64,000 bases of DNA from Bradyrhizobium sp. WSM1417. Its GTDB lineage: Bacteria > Pseudomonadota > Alphaproteobacteria > Rhizobiales > Xanthobacteraceae. Position 1 is the first letter of the stretch; each line of letters opens with the position of its first letter. The notes below the pieces were generated by a model. It was not told the origin of the DNA and made no database searches. It saw only the letters and a list, made by a program, of their open reading frames with translations. This document shows positions 47,289-55,179 of this stretch, one piece after another. The stretch is taken from assembly GCF_000515415.1 (NCBI RefSeq), contig NZ_KI911783.1:1540392-1604391 (forward strand), given 5' to 3'. The translations under genes and the position numbers were made by a program.

Positions 47289-47304
47289 GAAGAAAAGAAA
47301 CAAC

Positions 47305-48258
47305 GTGCTCGCCTATATCGCCAGACGCATCGTCTACGTCATCCCGATCGTCATCAGCGTCGCGCTGGTGTGCTTTCTGCTCGTGCACATCACGCCGGGC
47401 GATCCGCTCGTCGCGGTGCTCCCCGCAGACGCCTCGCAGGAGCTCGCCGCGCAGCTCCGCACCGCCTACGGTTTCGACCGCCCGCTGCCGGTGCAGTTCG
47501 GGCTTTGGCTGCTCCGCGCGCTTCACGGCGATCTCGGCAATTCCATCGCCACGGGCCGCCCGGTGCTCGCCGAAGTCATGCGTGCGGTCAGCAACACCGT
47601 CACCCTGGCGATTGCGGCGGCCATCATCGGCTTCACCATGGGCGTCCTGCTCGGCCTGATTGCCGGCTATTTCCGCGAAACCTGGATCGACAAGCTGGCG
47701 ACGTCCTTTGCCATCGCCGGCGTTTCGGTGCCGCATTACTGGCTTGGCATGGTGCTCGTCATCATTTTCTCGGTCCAGCTGAACTGGCTCCCCGCCGTCG
47801 GCGCCGGACCCGGCGGCTCGGCCGCCTGGGCCTGGGACTGGGCGCATTTGCAATATCTCGTGCTGCCGGCGATCACGACCTCGGTGATCCCGATGGGCAT
47901 CGTCACCCGCACGGTGCGAGCGCTGACCGGCGACATTCTCAGCCAGGACTTCGTCGAGGCGCTGCGTGCAAAAGGCCTGCATGAGCGCGGCGTGTTCCGC
48001 CACGTCATCAAGAACGCCGCGCCCACCGCGCTCGCGGTGATGGGACTTCAGCTCGGTTACATGCTCGGCGGCTCGATCTTGATCGAGACCGTGTTCTCCT
48101 GGCCGGGATCGGGCTTCCTGCTCAATTCGGCGATCTTCCAGCGCGATCTGCCGCTGCTCCAGGGCACGATCCTGATCCTGGCGCTGTTCTTCGTCTTCCT
48201 CAATCTGCTGGTCGACATCGCGCAAGCCGCGATCGACCCGCGCATCAAGCGGGGCTAG
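47305..48258 (+). CDS. oligopeptide-type ABC transporter permease (DppB-like)
   Basis: A 317-aa permease: VLAYIARRIVYVIPIVISVALVCFLLVHITPGDP is the standard DppB opening, and it ends in VDIAQAAIDPRIKRG. The frame is open from 47179, but that part translates the palindromic repeat, so the GTG at 47305 is chosen. The nearest Shine-Dalgarno-like sequence (GGAGAAGGGAAG) is in the right arm of the repeat hairpin, an arrangement that could make translation sensitive to RNA folding. Confidence 0.88.
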   Translation: MLAYIARRIVYVIPIVISVALVCFLLVHITPGDPLVAVLPADASQELAAQLRTAYGFDRPLPVQFGLWLLRALHGDLGNSIATGRPVLAEVMRAVSNTVTLAIAAAIIGFTMGVLLGLIAGYFRETWIDKLATSFAIAGVSVPHYWLGMVLVIIFSVQLNWLPAVGAGPGGSAAWAWDWAHLQYLVLPAITTSVIPMGIVTRTVRALTGDILSQDFVEALRAKGLHERGVFRHVIKNAAPTALAVMGLQLGYMLGGSILIETVFSWPGSGFLLNSAIFQRDLPLLQGTILILALFFVFLNLLVDIAQAAIDPRIKRG

Positions 48259-48260
48259 CG

Positions 48261-49163
48261 ATGAGCGAGCTTCCGTTGTCCGTCACCAGCGATGCGGCAC
48301 TTCAGTCCGCGCCCGCGACCAAGGCGCGCGGCTATTGGGCGACCGTCGCCCGCCGCATCCGGCGCGACAAGGTCAGCATGGTCTGCGCGCTGGTGCTGCT
48401 GCTGATCTTCCTGTCCGCGATCGTTGCGCCGTGGTTGGGTCTGGAGGATCCCTACAAGGGCTCGATGATCCGGCGCCTCCGGCACATCGGCACAGTCGGC
48501 TACCCGCTCGGCACCGACGAGCTCGGTCGCGATATGCTGGCGCGGCTGATCTATGGCGGTCGGCTGTCGCTTCTCATCGGCATCTTGCCTGTGATCCTCG
48601 CCTTCTGCATCGGCACGTCGCTCGGCCTCGTTGCCGGCTATGTCGGCGGCAAGCTCAACACCGCGATCATGCGCACGATCGACGTTTTCTATGCCTTTCC
48701 GTCTGTGCTGCTGGCAATCGCGATCTCGGGCGCGCTGGGCGCGGGCATCCTCAATTCCATCGTGTCGTTGACCGTCGTGTTCGTGCCGCAGATCACCCGC
48801 GTCGCTGAAAGCGTCACGACCGGCGTGCGTAACATGGACTTCGTCGATGCCGCACGCGCCTCGGGCGCGGGACCGTTCACCATCATGCGCGTGCATATCC
48901 TAGGCAATGTGCTGGGTTCGATCTTCGTCTATGCCACCAGCCTGATCTCGGTTTCGATGATCCTCGCGGCGGGCCTGTCCTTCCTTGGCCTCGGCACCAA
49001 GCCGCCTGAGCCGGAATGGGGCCTGATGCTGAACACCTTGCGCACCGCGATCTATGTCAACCCCTGGGTCGCCGCGCTCCCCGGCGCGATGATCTTCGCG
49101 GTCTCGATCTGCTTCAACCTGCTCTCGGACGGCCTGCGCAGCGCCATGGACATCAGGAACTAG
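48261..49163 (+). CDS. oligopeptide-type ABC transporter permease (DppC-like)
   Basis: A 300-aa permease, start two bases after the DppB-like stop. Visible DppC features: PLGTDELGRDMLARLIYGGRLSLLIG, EAA-type loop FVDAARASGAGPFTIMRVHILGN, and AGLSFLGLGTKPPEPEWGLML near the C-terminus. Pairs with the DppB-like protein to form the channel. Confidence 0.9.
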   Translation: MSELPLSVTSDAALQSAPATKARGYWATVARRIRRDKVSMVCALVLLLIFLSAIVAPWLGLEDPYKGSMIRRLRHIGTVGYPLGTDELGRDMLARLIYGGRLSLLIGILPVILAFCIGTSLGLVAGYVGGKLNTAIMRTIDVFYAFPSVLLAIAISGALGAGILNSIVSLTVVFVPQITRVAESVTTGVRNMDFVDAARASGAGPFTIMRVHILGNVLGSIFVYATSLISVSMILAAGLSFLGLGTKPPEPEWGLMLNTLRTAIYVNPWVAALPGAMIFAVSICFNLLSDGLRSAMDIRN

Positions 49164-49165
49164 CC

Positions 49166-50227
49166 ATGAGCGAAACCAACGTCTCCGTCGCGATGCTGGA
49201 CCCGGTCGAGGACCGCGGCGGCGTCGCCCAGCCGCTGCTCCAGGTCAACGGCCTGACCAAGCATTTCCCGGTTCGTGGCGGCTTGTTTGCCGCAAAGCGT
49301 ACCGTGCGTGCGGTTGATAATGTCTCGTTCACCGTCGCAAAGGGCGAGACCGTCGGCATCGTCGGCGAATCCGGCTGCGGAAAATCAACTACCGCGCGGC
49401 TGCTCATGCATCTGATGCCGCGCGACACCGGCGACATCATCTATGACGGCATGAGCGTCGGCCAGTCGCTCTCCTTGCGCGAGCTGCGCCGCGGCATGCA
49501 GATGGTGTTCCAGGATTCCTACGCCTCGCTCAACCCGCGGCTGACCATCGAGGACTCGATCGCATTCGGCCCGAAGGTGCACGGTATGGCGGACGGCGCC
49601 GCGCGCGCGCTGGCGCGCGAGCTGCTCGGGAAGGTGGGCCTTGTCCCTGCAAATTTCGCCAATCGCTACCCCCACGAGATCTCCGGCGGTCAGCGCCAGC
49701 GCGTCAACATCGCGCGTGCGCTGGCCCTGTCGCCGCGGCTGGTGATTCTGGACGAAGCGGTCTCCGCGCTCGACAAATCGGTCGAGGCGCAGGTGCTCAA
49801 TTTGCTTGCCGACCTCAAGAGCGAGTTCGGCCTGACCTATCTCTTCATCAGTCACGATCTCAACGTCGTGCGCTACATCAGCGATCGCGTGCTGGTGATG
49901 TATCTCGGCGAGGTCGTCGAGCTCGGCCCGGTCGACCAGGTCTGGGACCAGCCGGCGCATCCCTACACGCGTGCGCTGCTGGCTGCGATGCCTTCCTCCG
50001 ATCCGGACCGCCGCACCGAGACGCCGCCGATCACGGGCGATCCGCCCAATCCGATCGATCCGCCCTCGGGCTGCCGCTTCCACACCCGTTGCCCGTTTGC
50101 GGAGCCGCTCTGCGCAAATGCGACACCAAAACTCACCGCGCTCGATAGAATAGGCCACGAGGCCGCGTGCTACATGGCGATCCCGGGTTCAGGCCATAGC
50201 CGCGCGCCGAAGGAGGAAACCGCATGA
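49166..50227 (+). CDS. oligopeptide-type ABC transporter ATPase (DppF-like)
   Basis: A 353-aa ATPase: Walker A GESGCGKST, signature ISGGQRQRVNIARAL, Walker B LVILDEAVSALD, and the C-terminal oligopeptide-specific cysteine motif GCRFHTRCPFAEPLC. The frame is open from 49016 but the ATG at 49166 is two bases after the permease stop. Its stop overlaps the next small gene by 4 bp. Confidence 0.9.
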   Translation: MSETNVSVAMLDPVEDRGGVAQPLLQVNGLTKHFPVRGGLFAAKRTVRAVDNVSFTVAKGETVGIVGESGCGKSTTARLLMHLMPRDTGDIIYDGMSVGQSLSLRELRRGMQMVFQDSYASLNPRLTIEDSIAFGPKVHGMADGAARALARELLGKVGLVPANFANRYPHEISGGQRQRVNIARALALSPRLVILDEAVSALDKSVEAQVLNLLADLKSEFGLTYLFISHDLNVVRYISDRVLVMYLGEVVELGPVDQVWDQPAHPYTRALLAAMPSSDPDRRTETPPITGDPPNPIDPPSGCRFHTRCPFAEPLCANATPKLTALDRIGHEAACYMAIPGSGHSRAPKEETA

Positions 50228-50421
50228 CGAGACCGACGACCAAAGAGATCAAGGCGACGGCACAGGTCGCCGGTGTTCCCGTCGACGACGAGATTGCGAC
50301 GCGCATCTCCAACTCCATTGGACCGGCCTTCGAGGGCTTTGCGGCCATTGCCGGCACGTTGCCGTTCGACCTCGAGCCCGCGCTGTATCCGATCGCGCAG
50401 ACGCAGAAGGGGTCGAAATGA
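50224..50421 (+). CDS. GatC/AtzG-like small subunit for the adjacent amidase
   Basis: A 65-aa protein, coupled by ATGA overlaps to genes on both sides. The pattern KATAQVAGVPVDDEIATRISNSIGPAFEGF, helix then (A)G-(V/L)-P-(V/L)-D and a second helix, is that of GatC and of AtzG (DUF4089-type) proteins. AtzG-type proteins bind and complete a partner amidase (AtzE), as GatC does for GatA. Directly ahead of an amidase gene, the same role is likely here. The identification is by pattern and context. Confidence 0.65.
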   Translation: MTRPTTKEIKATAQVAGVPVDDEIATRISNSIGPAFEGFAAIAGTLPFDLEPALYPIAQTQKGSK

Positions 50422-51833
50422 GCACCGAGCCGGAATTGATGACGCTCACCGAGGTCGCGCGCGCGATTGCGATGAAGCAAGTGTCCTCACACGAGGTGAC
50501 GCGCGCGCTGCTGCATCGTATCGCGCAGTGGCAGCCGCACCTCAAGGCCTTCATGTCGATCGAGGCAGAGGCGGCGCTGAAGGCGGCCGAAGCCGCCGAC
50601 GCCGAACTCGCCAAGGGCGAAGTCCGCGGTCCGTTGCACGGCGTTCCGCTCGCGCACAAGGACATGTATTACGACGCAGGTCACGTCGCGACCTGCGGCT
50701 CGCTGATCCGCCGCGATTTCGTTCCGACCGTCACCTCCACCGCCTTGCAGCGGCTGAAGGACGCCGGCCAGGTTCGCCTCGGCACGTTGCATCTGGCCGA
50801 GTTCGCCTATGGCCCGACCGGCCATAACGCCCATTATGGTCCGGTTCGCAATCCCTGGAACGTCGCGCACATCACCGGCGGCTCGTCGTCGGGCTCGGGC
50901 TCGGCGGTCGCGGCGCGATTGACCTATGCCGCGCTCGGCTCCGACACCGGCGGCTCGATCCGCATGCCCGCGCATTTCTGCGGCGTGACGGGATTGAAGA
51001 CCACGGTCGGCCGGGTCAGCCGCGCCGGTGCGATGCCGCTGTCGCAGTCGCTCGACACGGTCGGCCCGCTCGCCCGCACCGCCGAGGATTGCGCGCTGCT
51101 GCTGGCGCTGATGGCCGGCCCCGATCCCGAGGATTCGACCTGCAGTCATGAGCCGCTGTCTGACTATGTCGGCGCGACCAAGGGCTCGCTGAAGGGCCTC
51201 AAGGTCGGCGTCCCCTCGTCCTTCTATGTCGATGATCTCGACGGCGAGGTCGCGCGCGTGCTGGACGAAACCATCGCGGTGCTCAAGCGCGAGGGCGCCG
51301 ACATCGTCACGGTCGAGCTGCCCGACCAGCGGCAATTGTCCTCGGCAAGCCAGCTCGTGCTTGCAGCCGAAGCCGCCGCCTTCCACAAGCGCTGGATGAT
51401 CGAGCGGCCGCAGGATTATGGTCCGCAGGTGTTGATGCGGCTTCAGAACGGGCTCGCGGTCCCCGCCATCACCTATCTCGAGGCCATGCGCTGGCGCGGA
51501 CCGGCGCTCGCTGCGCACAACGCTGCGACATCAGGTGTCGATGCGATCATCGCGCCGGCGTCGCCGGTGCCGGCGCCGACGATCGAGGAGAGCGACGTCG
51601 GCGGCGGGCCGAATGCGCCGGCGCTGTTGCAGCGGCTGACGCTGTTCACCCGTCCGGTGAATTACCTCGGCCTGCCGTCGCTCACCGTGCCCTCGGGCTT
51701 CACCAAAAATGGTCTTCCGATCGGCATGCAGCTGATCGGCCGCTCGTTCGATGAAGCGACGCTGCTCACAATCGGCGCCGCATTCCAGCGCGCCACCGAC
51801 TACCACGACAGGCTGCCGAAACTTCCGTCATGA
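50418..51833 (+). CDS. amidase-signature family hydrolase
   Basis: A 471-aa amidase with the full Ser-cisSer-Lys triad: Lys81 (PLAHKDMYYD), cis-Ser about 156 (GGSSSGSGSAV) and nucleophile Ser180 (SDTGGSIRMPA). It hydrolyses an amide in the cytoplasm, releasing ammonia or an amine. Its location inside an ABC uptake operon and its tight coupling to a GatC/AtzG-like subunit suggest it acts on the imported compound. It is not GatA itself, since no GatB is present. Confidence 0.9.
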   Translation: MSTEPELMTLTEVARAIAMKQVSSHEVTRALLHRIAQWQPHLKAFMSIEAEAALKAAEAADAELAKGEVRGPLHGVPLAHKDMYYDAGHVATCGSLIRRDFVPTVTSTALQRLKDAGQVRLGTLHLAEFAYGPTGHNAHYGPVRNPWNVAHITGGSSSGSGSAVAARLTYAALGSDTGGSIRMPAHFCGVTGLKTTVGRVSRAGAMPLSQSLDTVGPLARTAEDCALLLALMAGPDPEDSTCSHEPLSDYVGATKGSLKGLKVGVPSSFYVDDLDGEVARVLDETIAVLKREGADIVTVELPDQRQLSSASQLVLAAEAAAFHKRWMIERPQDYGPQVLMRLQNGLAVPAITYLEAMRWRGPALAAHNAATSGVDAIIAPASPVPAPTIEESDVGGGPNAPALLQRLTLFTRPVNYLGLPSLTVPSGFTKNGLPIGMQLIGRSFDEATLLTIGAAFQRATDYHDRLPKLPS

Positions 51834-52807
51834 CAAAGCTCGTAGAGATCTCAGGCCTCAACATCCGCTTCACCGGCGAGCGCACGGTCTATGCCGCGAA
51901 CGATCTCAGCCTCTCGCTCGGCGACGGCGAGGTGCTGGGCCTGCTCGGAGAGTCCGGTTCGGGCAAGAGCGTGACTTTGCGTGCACTGATGCGGCTGTTG
52001 CCGAAGAAGCGCACGCAGATCACGGGCAAGGTCAACGTCATGGGCCGCGACGTGCTCGCCATGAACGACGAGCAGCTGTCGTCGTTCCGCGGCCAGACCG
52101 TGTCGATGATCTTTCAGGAGCCGGCGCTCGCGCTGGATCCGGTCTACACCATCGGCGCGCAGATCGCCGAAAGCGTCGTGCGCCACGAAGGCAAGTCTTA
52201 TGCGGAGGGCAGGGCGCGCGCACTCGAAATGCTCGATGTCGTGCGCATTCCTTCCGCAAAACGCCGGCTCGATGCCTATCCGCACGAGATGTCCGGCGGC
52301 ATGCGTCAGCGCGCGATGATCGCGCTGGCGCTCGCGTGTCGTCCGAAGATATTGCTCGCGGACGAACCGACCACCGCGCTTGATGCCACCGTGCAGATCC
52401 AGATCCTGCTGCTGCTGCGCGAGCTGCAGCGTGAGTTCGGCATGTCCGTCATCTTTGTCACCCACGACATCGGCGTCGCCGTCGAGATCTGCGACCGGGT
52501 CGCGGTTATGTATGCCGGCCAGATCGTGGAGCAGGGCACGCTTCGCGACATCGTCCGCGCGCCGGTGCATCCCTACGCCAAGGGCCTGCTCGCCTCGACC
52601 GTCCACGGCGCCAAGCGGGGACAGCGGCTCGAGACCATCCCCGGCACCCCGCCCTCGCTGGGCGAGAGGCCGCACAACTGCTCCTTTGCGCCCCGCTGCG
52701 CCGCTGCCCAGCCGCGCTGCCTGGAGCAACTGCCAGGGAGCGTGGAGGTCGGGCCGGGCCGGGCGGCACGATGCGTCCTGGCGGAGCCGGTCACCGCACT
52801 GTCCTGA
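51830..52807 (+). CDS. oligopeptide-type ABC transporter ATPase (DppD-like)
   Basis: A 325-aa ATPase: Walker A GESGSGKSV, signature MSGGMRQRAMIALAL, Walker B ILLADEPTTALD, and the C-terminal motif CSFAPRCAAAQPRC. The ATG overlaps the amidase stop by 4 bp. It is the second ATPase of the operon and its last gene; the amidase pair lies between the two ATPase genes. Confidence 0.9.
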   Translation: MTKLVEISGLNIRFTGERTVYAANDLSLSLGDGEVLGLLGESGSGKSVTLRALMRLLPKKRTQITGKVNVMGRDVLAMNDEQLSSFRGQTVSMIFQEPALALDPVYTIGAQIAESVVRHEGKSYAEGRARALEMLDVVRIPSAKRRLDAYPHEMSGGMRQRAMIALALACRPKILLADEPTTALDATVQIQILLLLRELQREFGMSVIFVTHDIGVAVEICDRVAVMYAGQIVEQGTLRDIVRAPVHPYAKGLLASTVHGAKRGQRLETIPGTPPSLGERPHNCSFAPRCAAAQPRCLEQLPGSVEVGPGRAARCVLAEPVTALS

Positions 52808-52903
52808 TATTTGGACCGCGACCGGAAACCGGGGAACAGCATTCACACCTCGTTCATCCCGGTTCCGCTTCCATGGAACCATTCACGGAGAGGGACCTCA
52901 CTT

Positions 52904-53173
52904 ATGTACATTTCCAATGAAGGCCTGCTTGTCATCCTGTTCGTCGGCCTGGTGGCGGGTTGGCTGGCCGGCAAGGTGGTGCGCGGAACCGGATTCGGCA
53001 TCATCGGCGACATCGTGGTCGGCATCGCCGGCGCGCTGGTGGCAAGCTTCCTGTTTCCGAAGCTTGGCATTCACATCGGCACCGGGATGATATCGGAGAT
53101 CATCTATTCCGCGATCGGCGCGGTCATCCTGCTGCTGGTGGTGCGGCTGGTCCGCGGCGGCGGCCGGTTCTAA
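52904..53173 (+). CDS. GlsB/YeaQ/YmgE-family small membrane protein
   Basis: An 89-aa protein of three hydrophobic segments with the Gly-rich family pattern: LLVILFVGLVAGWLAGKVV, GIIGDIVVGIAGALVASFLFP, and IIYSAIGAVILLLVVRLV with a basic tail. The family (transglycosylase-associated protein) is linked to stress, function unclear. The start at 52904 has GGAGAGGGA upstream; the frame is open from 52811. Confidence 0.88.
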   Translation: MYISNEGLLVILFVGLVAGWLAGKVVRGTGFGIIGDIVVGIAGALVASFLFPKLGIHIGTGMISEIIYSAIGAVILLLVVRLVRGGGRF

Positions 53174-53205
53174 TGGCGCCCGAGTTCAATTGACCGAACT
53201 TTTGA

Positions 53206-53227
53206 CCTCTCCCCGCCCGGGGAGAGG
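53206..53227. terminator. perfect GC hairpin after the GlsB-like gene
   Basis: CCTCTCCCC, GCCC loop, GGGGAGAGG; one arm-pair of the GC-rich repeat family, 33 bp after the stop codon. A terminator or 3'-end stabiliser. Confidence 0.6.
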
Positions 53228-53433
53228 TGACATGTCTGCAAGAAAAAGCCGCAAGTTCGTGAGATTCCGGACTTGCGTGCAGGGCCGGTCGGGGGTGATG
53301 TGGGCCATAGGGGTCCCGGGTATTCGACTGCGTTGGGCGATGAGCGCAAACGCGATGTTAATCCGGGTCAATTACTCCTGAATTTGCCTTTGAAATCAGG
53401 GACTTTGGCCCCTACCCGAAAGAGATCAGACTG

Positions 53434-55179
53434 ATGGCAGCCGTTCCCGGCGTCCGCCGCTCAGAGCTCGGTGATGCGCTGCGCGCCTGTCGCACGGCGT
53501 TTGTCGGCGTCGGCTTGATGAGCTGCATGATCAACCTGCTCTATCTGACCGGATCGATCTTCATGCTGGAGGTCTATGACCGGGTGCTGCCGAGCCGCAG
53601 CATTCCGACCCTGGTCGGCCTGATCGTCCTCGCCAGTTTCCTCTACATGGCGCAGGGCGTGCTGGACATGATCCGGAACCGGATCCTGGGCCGGGTCGGC
53701 ACCGCGCTGGACGAAGCCTTGAACAAGCGGGTGTTCGACACCATCGTGCGCCTGCCGCTGCTGGTCGGCAGCCGCAACGAGGGGCTTCAGCCGCTGCGCG
53801 ATCTCGACAATGTCCGCTCCTTCCTCGGCGGCATGGGACCGAGCGCGTTCTTCGACCTGCCTTGGCTGCCGCTCTATCTCGCCATCTGCTTCGCCTTCCA
53901 CGTCATGATCGGCGTCACCGCGCTGGTCGGCGCCGTCATCCTGGTCGGGTTGACGCTGGTCACCGAGTTCATGTCGCGCCAGCCGGCGAAGGACGCGATG
54001 GGCCTTGCCGCCCAGCGCAACGATCTCGCCCAGGCCAGCCGCCGCAATGCCGAAGTCATGGTGTCGATGGGCATGGCCGGCCGGATGAACGCGCGCTGGA
54101 GCGAGGCCAACGAAAAATATCTCGACGGCAACCAGCGTGCGAGCGACGTCGCCGGCGGTCTCGGCGCGGTCGCAAAAGTGCTGCGCATGATGTTGCAATC
54201 GGCCGTGCTCGCGGTCGGCGCCTATCTCGTCATCCATCAGGAGGCGACCGCCGGCATCATCATCGCCGGTTCGATCCTCTCGGCGCGAGCGCTCGCGCCG
54301 GTCGACCTCGCGATCGCGCACTGGAAATCCTTTGTCGCGGCACGCCAGAGCTGGCACCGCCTGACCCGCCTTCTCGAGCAGATGCCGGCGCAGACGATGC
54401 CGACCCAGTTGCAGGCGCCCACCAGCCGCCTCTCGGTCGAAAGCGTCGCCATGGTGCCGCCGGGCGACCAGCGCCTCATCGTGCAGGACATCACCTTCGC
54501 GCTCGAAGCCGGCAATGGCCTCGGCGTGATCGGACCGAGCGGCTCCGGCAAGTCGTCGCTGATCCGCGCGCTGGTCGGCGTCTGGCAGCCGGTCCGCGGC
54601 AAGGTGCGGCTCGACGGCGCGGCGCTCGACCAATGGTCGTCGGACATGCTTGGCCGCCATATCGGCTATCTGCCGCAGGACGTCGAATTGTTCGGCGGCA
54701 CCATCGCGCAGAACATCAGCCGCTTCGATCCCGAGGCCACGTCTGACGGCATCATCGCCGCCGCCAAGGAAGCCGGCGTGCACGAGATGATCATCAAGAT
54801 GCGCGAGGGCTACAATACCCAGGTCGGCGAGCAGGGCACGGCGCTCTCCGCAGGCCAGGCGCAGCGCGTGGCGCTGGCGCGCGCGCTCTATGGCAATCCG
54901 TTCCTGATCGTGCTCGACGAACCCAATTCCAATCTCGACACCGAAGGCGACGAAGCGCTGACCCGCGCCATCCGCGCGGCGCGCGAGCGCGGCGCCATCG
55001 TCGTCGTGGTGGCACATCGCCCGATCGGCGTGGAAGCGGTCGATCAGATCCTGGTGCTGCGCGATGGCCGCATGCAGGCCTTCGGGCCGAAGGAACAGGT
55101 GCTCGCCCAGGTGCTCCAGCCGCGCGTGACGCCGCCGGCGCCGATCAAGATCGTCAGCGAAGGCGGAGCCAAGGCATGA
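53434..55179 (+). CDS. type I secretion ABC exporter (PrtD-like)
   Basis: A 581-aa exporter: membrane domain about 20-300 (VGLMSCMINLLYLTGSIFMLEVYDRVLPSRS is typical of PrtD), then the ATPase with Walker A GPSGSGKSS (about 367-375), signature LSAGQAQRVALARAL (about 471-485) and Walker B DEPNSNLD (about 495-502). No N-terminal C39 peptidase-like domain. It drives export of RTX-type proteins across both membranes with the membrane fusion protein encoded next to it and a TolC-type outer channel, not in this window. No substrate gene adjoins; the giant RTX-like protein 12 kb upstream is the obvious candidate. Confidence 0.9.
   Translation: MAAVPGVRRSELGDALRACRTAFVGVGLMSCMINLLYLTGSIFMLEVYDRVLPSRSIPTLVGLIVLASFLYMAQGVLDMIRNRILGRVGTALDEALNKRVFDTIVRLPLLVGSRNEGLQPLRDLDNVRSFLGGMGPSAFFDLPWLPLYLAICFAFHVMIGVTALVGAVILVGLTLVTEFMSRQPAKDAMGLAAQRNDLAQASRRNAEVMVSMGMAGRMNARWSEANEKYLDGNQRASDVAGGLGAVAKVLRMMLQSAVLAVGAYLVIHQEATAGIIIAGSILSARALAPVDLAIAHWKSFVAARQSWHRLTRLLEQMPAQTMPTQLQAPTSRLSVESVAMVPPGDQRLIVQDITFALEAGNGLGVIGPSGSGKSSLIRALVGVWQPVRGKVRLDGAALDQWSSDMLGRHIGYLPQDVELFGGTIAQNISRFDPEATSDGIIAAAKEAGVHEMIIKMREGYNTQVGEQGTALSAGQAQRVALARALYGNPFLIVLDEPNSNLDTEGDEALTRAIRAARERGAIVVVVAHRPIGVEAVDQILVLRDGRMQAFGPKEQVLAQVLQPRVTPPAPIKIVSEGGAKA

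Noticed and set aside
47179..47304. N-terminal extension of the permease frame upstream of 47305
   Set aside because: The 42 residues translate the palindromic repeat (for example RRFAPPSPTRGEG, a typical repeat translation) and are not permease-like.
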